DNA of 64,000 nucleotides from Phragmites australis (taxonomy: Eukaryota; Streptophyta; Magnoliopsida; Poales; Poaceae). Below the pieces are notes generated by a model. That model saw only the letters and a program-made list of their open reading frames with translations. It was not told where the DNA came from and searched no databases. The stretch is from the NCBI RefSeq assembly GCF_958298935.1, contig NC_084941.1, positions 18,946,001 through 19,010,000 of the forward strand, written 5' to 3'. How positions within the stretch are numbered: the first letter of the stretch is position 1; each line of letters opens with the position of its first letter. The position numbers were made by a program, and so were the translations under genes. Positions 55,561-64,000 of this stretch are shown piece by piece.

Positions 55561-56461
55561 TTGGGGGCAGAGCAGCAACGTGCATTTGATGAGATTAAGA
55601 AATATTTGTCTACTCCTCCAATGCTTCGGGCGCCTAAAGTAGAATTACCTTTTCGGCTATATATTTCTGTGGGAGATAATGTGATTGATGATGTTTTGGT
55701 ACAAGAAGTTGATGGTAAAGAGTATTCAATCGCTTATTTGAGCCGACGTCTTTTGGAAGCGAAGACAAGGTATGTCTTTATTGAAAAATTATGCTTATCG
55801 CTATATTATGCTTGCACAAAGTTAAGGTATTATTTACTATCCAGTACTTGTATAGTAGCATGTCAAGCCGATGTGATATATGTTGCAAAAGCCAATTTTG
55901 AGTGGTAGAATTGGTAAATGGGATTATACACTTATATAATATGATTTGGTTTATGAATCATTGAAATCTATGAAAGGCTAAATTGTAGCTAATTTTATTG
56001 TTGACCATCAGATTGATGATAAGCATGATTTAGATGTCGGTTTTATATCTATTAAACCATGGAAGTTTTATTTTGATGGTTCGGCTTGCGGAGTTGGATA
56101 AGGTGTTGGTATTATTTTTGTGTCACCTAGAGGTGCTGTTTTTGAAATATCTTGTCGTCTAGAATATTTTTATAGTAATAATCAAGCCGAATATGAAGCT
56201 CTCTTATTAGGATTAGAAATTTTGAGCTCCATGGGTGTGAAGAACATGGAGGCTTTTGGTGATTTGTTGTTAGTTGTGCAGCAAGTTTCCGGTAATTATC
56301 AATATTTCGACGAATCACTAAATAGTTATCTTGATAAGTGTCTATATATTATTGCTATTTTGGATGATTTTACTATCAATCATGTGTCTAGAGATAATAA
56401 TTTTTATGCTAATGATTTAGCATAACAAGCATCCGGTTATCAAGTTGGTAGAGGTAAATTC
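55561..56461 (+). pseudogene. pol: Tat-type gypsy RNase H and second (archaeal-type) RNase H
   Basis: The first RNase H (55,561-55,905) reads LRAPKVELPFRLYISVGDN, YSIAYLSRRLLEAKTRYVFI and CQADVI. Its usual catalytic Asp in the RLYI region is not evident, as is common when the second domain takes over. A deletion follows near 55,885. The second domain (56,055-56,425) has FDGSACG, NNQAEYEALLLGLEI and AFGDLLLVVQQVSG, followed by HVSRDNNFYANDLA. These are the D, E, D and distal D of an archaeal-type RNase H, with one stop at 56,100. This double arrangement is known from the Tat clade. Confidence 0.85.
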
Positions 56462-56464
56462 TTT

Positions 56465-57901
56465 GTGATTGAAAGACCGATGGTTGGAAGTGTTGATCCT
56501 TGTATAGCCGAACATAAATTTTTGGGTTCAGTTGTATCTTCTTCATTGGGAGAGAATGTTGAAGTTGCTGAAGGTGAAGATTGGAGAAAGCATCTCATTG
56601 ATTACTTGAAAAATCCAAGCAATAGTATCGATAGAAAGTTTCGGCTCCAAGCTTTCAAGTATACATTGTTGAATGATGATTTATATTGCCAGACTGTGGA
56701 TGGTGTGCTTCTCAAATGCTTGGATTCTGATGAAGCTAGAATTGCTATGGGAGAAGTGCATGAAGGCATATGTTGCACGTATCAATTAGCGCGCAAGATG
56801 AAGTGGTTACTAAAGATAGCTGATTTTTATTGGCCTACTATGCTTAATGATTGCTTCAGGTATTATAAAGGATGCAAGGTGTGTCAAAAGTTTAGTAATA
56901 TCCAATTAGTTTCTGCTACTATGATGCATCCTATTATCAAACCATGGCCGTTCCGAGGTTGAGGTTTGGATTTCATCGGCCAAATACATCCTCCGTCATC
57001 TAAAGGTCATCGCTTTATTTTGTTGGGTATTGATTACTTTACTAAGTGGACTGAAGTTGTTCCTCTCAAGAACATGACATATAAGAAGGTAATTGACTTT
57101 ATTTTGGAGCATATTGTTCATAGATTCCGCATTCCGCAGACTTTAACTACGAAACAAGATACTTCATTCATGTCGCACCAGGTACATAAATTTGCTGAAT
57201 CATTGAAAATTAAGCTTCCTAATTCATCTCATTATTATGCTCAGGCCAATGGTTAGGCCGAGTTTAGTAATAAAATTTTGATTAAGCTTATCAAGACAAA
57301 AATAAAGGAACATCCCAGGAGATGGCATGAAATTCTATCGGAGGTTTTGTTGGCACATCGTATATCTTGACATGGTGCCACTAAAGTAACGTCGTATGAA
57401 CTTGTTTATGGACAAGAAGTCATTTTACCTGTTGAAGTGAATCTTAATGCTTTGAGATTAGCCAAGCAGAATAACCTGTTGGCTATGGATTACTATGATC
57501 TAATGATGGATAAGATTGATGAAGTGACAGATGAAAGGTTGAAGGCTTTGAGAGAGATCGAGAAAGGCAAGTTGAGGGTAGCCAAAGCCTATAATAGGAA
57601 GCTAAAAGTAAAGTCATTTCAAATAAGTGATCTTGTGTGGAAGACTATGTTGCCTATAGTATCGAAGGATAAAAAATTTGGCAAATGGTCTTCGAGTTGG
57701 GAAGGTCCATACAAAATTCTAAGTATCGTCCCTGGAAATTCTTATCTGCTAAAAAGTTTGCAAGAAGAGAAACTGCCTAAAGTTATTAATGGACGATATT
57801 TGAAGAAATTTTATCCTAGTGTATGGCAAGATGCTTATGAGAGATATGGCCGATGTATTGGTTACCATCATCCTAAGGGGTATTCATGGCTGATGTCTTG
57901 A
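56465..57901 (+). pseudogene. pol: Tat-type gypsy integrase
   Basis: The zinc module (56,750-56,895) has HEGICCTYQLARKM and C-x2-C in CKVCQKF. The catalytic core reads GLDFIGQIHPPSSKG, LGIDYFTKWTEVVPLKN (first Asp) and TTKQDTSFMSHQ (second Asp). After a stop at 57,255 comes AEFSNKIL with the Glu, and a further stop is at 57,368. The C-terminal part is open for 154 codons (57,437-57,898): RVAKAYNRKLKVKSFQISDL, FGKWSSSWEGPYKI and INGRYLKKFYPS. A stop at 56,960 also breaks it. Confidence 0.9.
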
Positions 57902-57976
57902 TCATCGTCCTAAGAAAGGTATAAGGGAGATGATATGTTTTTCAGTGAGTAAGCTTCACCAAAAACAGGGGGCATA

Positions 57977-58735
57977 TGTTGACGACAAGATTTGGCATTT
58001 ATAGTGGCTATTGCAACAACAATTGGCTTAATGGGTGACCAGATGAACAGTACCACAACCAGATGAACAATATCATGACTAGTGAACAGTACCGCAACAA
58101 ATGAACAGTAGCTTCCATATGGTGAACAGTGATTTCAGACCAGTGAACACGATTAGTGGTCACGACCAATGACCAGGCGACCAGTGAAGGTTTGTTCCTG
58201 CAATTGGTCTCTGGACAGATGGAAGAGTTGGTCAAATCTAAGAAGGCCGAACTATATTAAAGCGTATTCGGGTAGATATATGGGGTTTTTACGTGTTCAA
58301 ATAGAAAATAACTGTTTGTTATAAAAAGTTTGAAGATCAGGTAAGCTTAGTCGAATCATATCTATAAGTCTTGTTCGATTTGATTTAGGAGTCCTGATCT
58401 CTTACAGCTAAGACCTGCTGCCCTTTAAATATGAGAGGGCCATGGCCGATTGAGGACATCAACCAATCGATCAAACACAATTTACAATATCTTTCGTGTT
58501 TTGCCTAGCTCTCGTAGTTTCATTCTTTTTTCCCACTATATTCCTTCCTATTCGCGATCTCGATGACCAAAGACAAGCCGCTGGTCACCCGCACTCTGAC
58601 GGGTCCCAACCAAGCGTGGGTGACGAAGAAGGTCTGACAACGCAGCGCCATGACTAGGGCATCCTGGGTGCTGCTCGCCAGATATTGCACACGAGGTGTT
58701 CGGTGTGTTTAGCATGAAAACTTTTTGCGTCAACA
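57977..58735 (+). repeat. Tat-type gypsy 3' LTR
   Basis: It starts TGTTGACG and ends CGTCAACA, a perfect 8-bp inverted terminal repeat, after the polypurine tract (aaaaacagggggcat, 57,961-57,975). Near 58,040-58,150 the motif gtgaacagt or atgaacagt recurs about seven times. A TATA-like tttaaatat is at 58,424-58,432. The 759-bp LTR is followed directly by copia B. The base run after it, tgtgt, could be half of a target duplication, but the other end is lost. Confidence 0.9.
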
Positions 58736-59835
58736 TGTGTGTATGTGAATTTTTATGCCTCTAGCAACAAGAATAATGACCTTACAAGGTGCTTAAATTT
58801 CAACCCAAAAACCAAAATAAAAATCAAAATAGAAAAACTTGCAAACTTGCAAGGGAACCAATAGAGGGAAACAAGAAGGAGGGAAATTCAAGCATATGCA
58901 AAAATATATAATTCATTACTCAAAGAGGTCAGCCCTATTTTAGGCGGATTACGAAGATTTATAGGCTAAGCACTTATCCTTCTCTACTCTAAAACCCTAA
59001 CTCTAAGCTCTCCAATGGGTGAAACAAGGGGGCTCAAGTGGCTGGTTCAAACTCTTTCATGGCCCTACCCCTCTATTTATAGGCATAGAAAACTTGACTA
59101 CTAAGTTTTTTATCTTTTTCCCAAAATACCTCTCTTGTAGTACACTCTTACCTACCCCGAGGGTATTTTAGTCCATTTTCTTCTCCATTCATTGGACGGC
59201 CGCGGTGCCTTCAAGACTTAGCTTCGCCTCGACGCAAGCTTCACGATGGTGCCATGTACTCCTCTAGTCCTCCCACGATTTTGAGGTCAAACCACGAAAC
59301 CATCTGCACGCTTCTCAAAGCGTGACTTGCCGCCTTGCTTACACCTTAAGTAAGCGCTTCAATGTCAACACGTGTACTCCGTCATACGATCCTGACCGCC
59401 AGCAAGTCTCTCCTGCTCCGATCCCTCGAGATGCCTTGTCACTTACACCAGCATCCCCTTCGCTTGACTTTGTCAATACGCCATCTCCATCCGCCTTCCA
59501 TGCTCTGCTTGACCTCCACGTGTTTAGCTAGAATCACCCTTGACTCCACCCGACCTCCTTTATCGTGCGGCACCAAGCACTCCACTTGGCCCTAATCATC
59601 CCGCTGTCAACCACCAAGTTGCATCCATCACATGCACGCTATGAGACAAGCAAATGCATATCTCCAACTCCAATACCAGTTAGTCCATAATCAATATGCT
59701 CAAATGAAATCCTAAATCAATTCAAATCACATCAAAGCTCATACAAAACCGAAGACCATCAAACCAAATAAATATCAATATCAATCACTCATCACAAGTA
59801 AACCAAGACACATTTTAATTTGGTTTCTCAATCTC
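58736..59835 (-). repeat. Copia B 3' LTR (approximate limits)
   Basis: On the minus strand it starts after a purine run at 59,831-59,843 with about TTGAGAAACC. A minus-strand TATAAATAG lies at 59,073-59,081 and the sequence is cut at 58,736 by the Tat-type LTR. It holds no gene: two open frames of about 70 codons on the plus strand (59,322-59,595) have no recognisable features. The exact LTR ends are uncertain. Confidence 0.5.
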
Positions 59836-61174
59836 CCTCTCGATGAGTGCATTAAAAACCCTCAAAGCACAAAGATTTTGATTTGAAGAAATTAAAACAA
59901 GATAAGCTCATCTAAGTGACCAAAAACTCAGAAAAGAGCAAAATATATGAAAGATTGCAAAAGCCCTAAGAGAGGCAAAGACGAGCCAAAAATCTCAAAA
60001 GAGCAAGAAAAACTCAAAAACCCAAAAACACAAGCTCCTCCTCGATGATTGCACATATTCTTTTTTTATTTCTATATATATGCTATTTTATCCCTCTTTG
60101 TTGAATATTTGTGCATAAAATCTTTGGATATATTTTCTCCCCCTTTGGTAATACAAACATCAAGGATACAAGACTATACAAAAGATGTGCAAATAAAATG
60201 CAAGCCTACAAAGCTTCACATATAAACACTTGCAAGGACTGGAGATATCAAAGCACTAGGAGGAGTAAACAATATAACTCAAAGGCGCACAAAGCCTCGA
60301 AGTGAGTTCATGTCACAAGCACCAGGAGTGAAGCAAGTTTTGATCATGTTGTTCAATTATCCAAAAGATATCACCACAAAAGCAGCCATAGTTTCATGAT
60401 CACTGCAAAGATTAGAGAAACTAGTGCTATGTCAAGTTCAAATTAGGCAACCAAGTTCAACCTGATGGGCTATGCAAACACCCACATATCAGTCCAAGCC
60501 TTAGTTTGACAACATGAAAAATAACATTCTTAGCACATTAAAAAGCACAAGCTAATTATCTCATTTGATCATATAACTATCTTCAAGTGAGTTTTAAGCA
60601 ACCATAGGTTCACTTCTTTGGCAAACTACATGATGCCTTAAGCCATCGTATTGGATTCAATTTTAGCTGAAAATTTGATCATTCATTTTATTAACTCAAC
60701 ATAGGAATCAAGATATGCAATTTTTCACAAAGCCAAAACAAGTTGTGCCTTTGCGACACAAAAGAGCATATGATCTCCTAAGGGTTAAACATTTACATAG
60801 ACAAAGGTTAAAGACCCCCAATCTGCTGAATTGAACAAAACGGCCTAGCACAAGTTTTTCACAGAACTAGTCCTAATTTAAGCACTGATCAAGCTAAAGC
60901 AAACACTCAAGGGTGACAAGAGAATATTTTCATATTTCAAGTTCATTCTTAGAAAAGACAAGCTTGCTCAACAGATTTTATGTCATATTTCAACAAGAGG
61001 CTAAGCTTGCATAAATTGTTATACATCTACTGCACTTAGCAAAAATTCACAACTAGTACAAGAAAGTACAAAGAACATATAAGTGAAGCTTGTTAACATG
61101 ATTATCTTACAAAAATGCTATACAATACAAATGCAATAAAAGTAAGATAGAATATGTACAAAGGCAACTCCCCC

Positions 61175-61465
61175 TCACACAATGCCATAGGGATGGCACA
61201 CACCAAGCTCTCCCCTCAGAAATACAAACCTTGTTGTATCTAGAGGCTTGGTAAAGATGTCGACTAGCTGGTGTTGGGTATCTATGTAGCTCAACTCAAT
61301 GTCTCCCTTCTCATTGTGGTCTCTCAGGAAGTAGAGTCTCACATCTATGTGTTTGGTTCTGGAATGTTGAACAGGGTTATTGGCTAAGCTTATGGCACTG
61401 GTGTTGTCACACAAAAGTGGCACACTCCTGAAATTTAACCCAAAATCCCTCAAGGTAGCAACCAT
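61175..61465 (-). pseudogene. pol: Copia B RNase H
   Basis: The C-terminal part of copia RNase H: LLCDNTSAISLANNPVQHSR, KHIDVRLYFLRDH, GDIELSYIDTQHQLVDIFTK, then a tail ending GVCHPYGIV at 61,178. It is the end of Pol, followed on the minus strand by a purine run (gtgagggggag, 61,160-61,170). The upstream part of the domain (61,466-61,800) is damaged by a stop at 61,467 and frame changes. Copia A has lost this domain. Confidence 0.88.
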
Positions 61466-61801
61466 TTACAAACAAAATTTGTGAGCAACAACTAGTAGCA
61501 GTTACATATTCAGCTTCAGTGATAGACTGTGCAATGCTAGATTACTTGCGAGAATATCAACACACAAGAGAAGTACCCAAGAAATGACAAGTACCAAAGG
61601 TACTCTTCCTATCAATTCTACAACCAGCAAAATCCGCATCCAAAAAGCCACAAAGAGAAAGCAAAGAGGATGCAGAAAATCAAAAGCCATACTCTAGAGT
61701 GTCTTAAGATACCTTAAAATGTGTTTCACCGCTTGGTGATGAGACGTCCTCAGTGAAGCCTAGAAACGAGCACACAAGCAAACGGCAAAGTGGATATCGG
61801 G

Positions 61802-62575
61802 TCATATCGCCATCAAGTACAGAAGGAAGCCAATCATGTTTCTATACTCCCGCTGGTCCACCTCCTCGTCATCTTCATCCGAATCAAGCATGATCGAGGT
61901 AGCCATCGGTGTCACTAATGGCTTTGCATTGCTCATGTCAAACTTCTTCAGCAAATCCTTGGTGTACTTCGTTTGATGGACAAATGTACCTTGCTTGTAT
62001 TGCTTGATTTGCAGCCCAAGGAAGAAGTTAAGCTCGCCCATCATCGACATATCGAACTCCCTGCTCATAGTTTTTGCAAACTTGGCCACAAGTGCATAAG
62101 AAGAACCACCAAAAATGATATCATTTACGCAAATCTGAACAAGTAAGAAATCATTATCATGCTTGAAAGTGAACAAAGTTTTATCAGCTGACTCCATCAC
62201 ATACCCATACCCTAGCAAGAAACATCTAAGCCTATCATACCAAGCCCTAGGTGCCTGCTTAAGCCCATACAAAGCTTTCTGAAGCTTGTATACTCTATGA
62301 GGGTATTTGGGATGCTCAAAGCTTGGGGGTTGCTTGACATGGACCTCTTCCTCTATAAAATCATTTAGGAAAGCACTCTTGAAATCCATTTGATACCACT
62401 TGAAATCTTGGGATGCTGCAAATACAAGGAGGATCCTAATAGCTTCCAGCATAGATACTGGTCCAAAGAAATCTCCAAAGTCTGTCCCCTCTACCTGAGT
62501 AAAATCCTGAGCTACTAGTCTAGCCTTGTTTCTTACTACAGACCTATCCTCCCCTGTTTGTTTTTGAAAACCCAT
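61802..62575 (-). pseudogene. pol: Copia B reverse transcriptase
   Basis: An open stretch of 257 codons: NKARLVAQDFTQVEGTDFGD, QMDFKSAFLNDFIEEEVHVK (first catalytic Asp), ALYGLKQAPRAWYDRL, LLVQICVNDIIFGGSS and MGELNFFLGLQIKQYKQGTF. The active-site motif, normally Y-V-D-D, is C-V-N-D. The Asn codon is at 62,123-62,125 and the Asp at 62,120-62,122. Copia A shares this Asp-to-Asn change. Otherwise this is the best-preserved copia RT in the window. The frame is lost on both sides (62,576 and 61,801). Confidence 0.9.
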
Positions 62576-63990
62576 TTAGTGCCTATGGTGTGAACATTTG
62601 GGATGGATCTACTAGGACCCAAACTTGGTTTCTCTCAAAGATTTCAAATTCTTCATGCATGACATCGACCCAACTCTAATCAGATAAAGCATGTCCAATA
62701 TCATGGGACTCAAAAGAAGCAACAAATGCAGAATCAGTAAAATGAGCATGAGAAATAGATTTGGACCTCGTTACCCTCTCACCAAGGTTGTCGATCATCA
62801 GCTGCGGGGGATGTCGCCGCTGAATCTGTTAAGGGGCTTTGCACTGCGAAATGACCTCCCCCTCAAACACGACTGGTGCAGGCTCGAAAACAGCTGAAGT
62901 GGAAGTAGATGCTGCAAGACCCTCTATCGGTGTCGAGGAGATAGGAACCAGCTCAGGAGCGAGTGGAGTAGTATGAAGTAGTGGATCATTCTCGTCATCC
63001 CCGAATGCTGGAAGGTCGTTGTCTACAAAAATGATTTTGCTCATCTCCTGATCACCTGCACACTAGACAGGGCTAGCACAAGGGGTTGATTCATCAAAGG
63101 TCACATCACAGGACTCAATGATGGTGTTAGTGTCCAGATTAAAGACCCTGTAAGAATGACCATGAAGAGAATACCCCAAGAAAATACCATCAGAATAACG
63201 CGACTCGAACTTGTCAAGATTGCCACGCTTTAGGATGAAGCACCGACACCCAAAAACTCTCAAATGCGAAACATTTGACTTCCTCCCAAAACGCAACTCA
63301 TCAGAAGTCAAATTCAAGATTGAGCACAAGAAAATTCGATTGGAGATGTAGCACGCCATGCTAATGGCTTCAGCCCAAAACTTCCAATGAGTCCTATGCT
63401 CATCGAGCATCATTCTAGCCATCTCCACCAAAGTGTGATTCTTCCTCTCAACCACTATATTCTGCTGAGGAACGCGTGAGGCAAAAAATTGATGCTCAAT
63501 GCCATTCTCAAGACAGAAAGTATCAAAGAGATAGTTTTTGAACTCGGTGCCATTATCACTGCGAATTGCTTTCAATGCACCAGGAAGTTCTTTGAACAAT
63601 CTCAAAGCCAAGCTCTAAAAGTGTGAAAACACTTCATCCTTGCTCACAAGAAAGAAAACCCAAGAGTAGCGAGAGAAATCATTAACAATGACAAGTACAT
63701 ACCACTTCCCACTCGCCAAACAAACCCGGGAAAGATCAACAGTATCCATATGGAGAAGTTCTCCCGATCGTTCAGTCATCACTAGATTGACTGGTGGGTG
63801 AGAGGCAGTAACCACCTTACCATACCGACAAGGAACACAAATGAGGTTCTTCTAAAACTTGAGCTTGGGAAATCCTCGGATCAAGCCTATGGCACTCAAA
63901 TGAGAAGAAAGTCAAAACTCATATGCCTTAGTCTCCTATACCACATTTAAAGCTCAGAAGAAGGTTGAGCAATCAAACAACAAGATGAAC
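62576..63990 (-). pseudogene. pol: Copia B integrase
   Basis: On the minus strand, 63,960-63,615 gives the pre-integrase zinc region (C-x2-C in CVPCRYGK) and LLHMDTVDLS with the first Asp, then WYVLVIVNDFSRYSWVFF. The stretch 63,611-63,063 is open for 182 codons: IRSDNGTEFKNYLFD (second Asp), VVERKNHTLVEMARMMLDEH (Glu), CFILKRGNLDKFESRYSDGI and FLGYSLHGHSYRV. The stretch 63,044-62,829 holds a Ser/Thr/Pro-rich linker to RT. Stops occur near 63,855, 63,615 and 63,062. The sequence agrees closely with copia A 13,251-14,358. Confidence 0.9.
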
Positions 63991-64000
63991 CAAGGGACTT

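Larger units (their letters stand above)
54536..58735 (+). mobile_element. Tat-type Ty3/gypsy element, 5'-truncated
   Basis: RT, RNase H, a second RNase H and integrase are followed by a polypurine tract and a 3' LTR. There is no 5' LTR, primer site, gag or protease. The first recognisable pol sequence is near 54,690. What lies at 54,536-54,685 is unassigned. The second RNase H places it in the Tat clade (family knowledge). It borders lectin block 2 on the left and copia B on the right. Confidence 0.9.
58736..64000 (-). mobile_element. Copia B: second Sirevirus-like copia element, minus strand
   Basis: On the minus strand, integrase (64,000-62,830), RT (62,575-61,802), RNase H (61,465-61,175), a long non-coding 3' region and LTR sequence follow in Ty1/copia order. 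Gag and protease lie beyond the window. It is the same family as copia A, and the two align through integrase, RT and the 3' region. The region 61,174-59,844 is A-rich 3' UTR with no gene. The Sirevirus label is inferred from layout. Confidence 0.87.

Overview
This is a plant nuclear window, almost certainly from a grass (Poaceae). The basis is the retrotransposon families (Sirevirus-like and Angela/BARE-like copia, chromovirus and Tat-type gypsy, a large LTR of the type starting TGTAACACCC), the CACTA (En/Spm) transposons, and two wheat-germ-agglutinin-like lectin genes whose four hevein domains and C-terminal propeptide are typical of grasses. No species call can be made. No bacterial-style operon, CRISPR array, tRNA or rRNA gene was seen. 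Apart from the lectin pair, nearly every coding stretch is a decayed transposon protein.

Layout. 1-17,100: a minus-strand copia element (copia A), broken by two clean insertions. One is a 10.7-kb chromovirus-type gypsy element (gypsy 1, 1,426-12,125, target duplication CCACT), which itself carries a 3.17-kb solo LTR (3,096-6,269, GATCA). The other is an Angela/BARE-like solo LTR (14,397-15,105, TTGAG). 17,101-24,885: a second member of the same gypsy family (gypsy 2) with unmatched flanks. 24,886-30,534: Tnp2 (CACTA transposase) fragments with a third gypsy piece (gypsy 3) and a reversed large-LTR fragment between them. 30,535-33,493: palindromic repeats, a TATA box, a GC-rich leader, a probable intron and a truncated Tnp1-like gene. 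33,494-38,668: a block with the first lectin gene. 38,669-43,924: a second CACTA-type module (repeats, hairpin, decayed Tnp2, palindromic repeats, acidic ORF). 44,008-45,715: an inverted copy of 30,495-32,217. 45,716-49,359: a longer Tnp1-like gene, an Ulp1-like (C48) peptidase gene and an LTR-like stretch. 49,360-54,535: a second copy of the lectin block. 54,536-58,735: a 5'-truncated Tat-type gypsy element with its 3' LTR. 58,736-64,000: a second minus-strand copia element (copia B).

The most informative structure is a compound duplication. About 30.5-38.7 kb and 44.0-54.5 kb are two copies of one segment (Tnp1-like gene followed by the lectin gene). In the second copy a 1.7-kb piece is inverted. 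The first copy lacks 3,095 bp that lie at 46,265-49,359. Divergence is uneven: roughly 5-6% by eye in the Tnp1-like part, about 2-3% at both edges of the lectin block, and no difference seen over the central ~4.0 kb that holds the lectin gene. This fits gene conversion that has kept the two lectin genes identical.

The two lectins are the only genes that look functional. Each has a signal peptide, four chitin-binding domains and a glycosylated C-terminal propeptide, with a TATA box upstream and an AATAAA downstream. They probably encode vacuolar or secreted chitin-binding defence or storage lectins. I found no clear sign of an undescribed molecular system. The findings concern genome architecture and some unusual residues.
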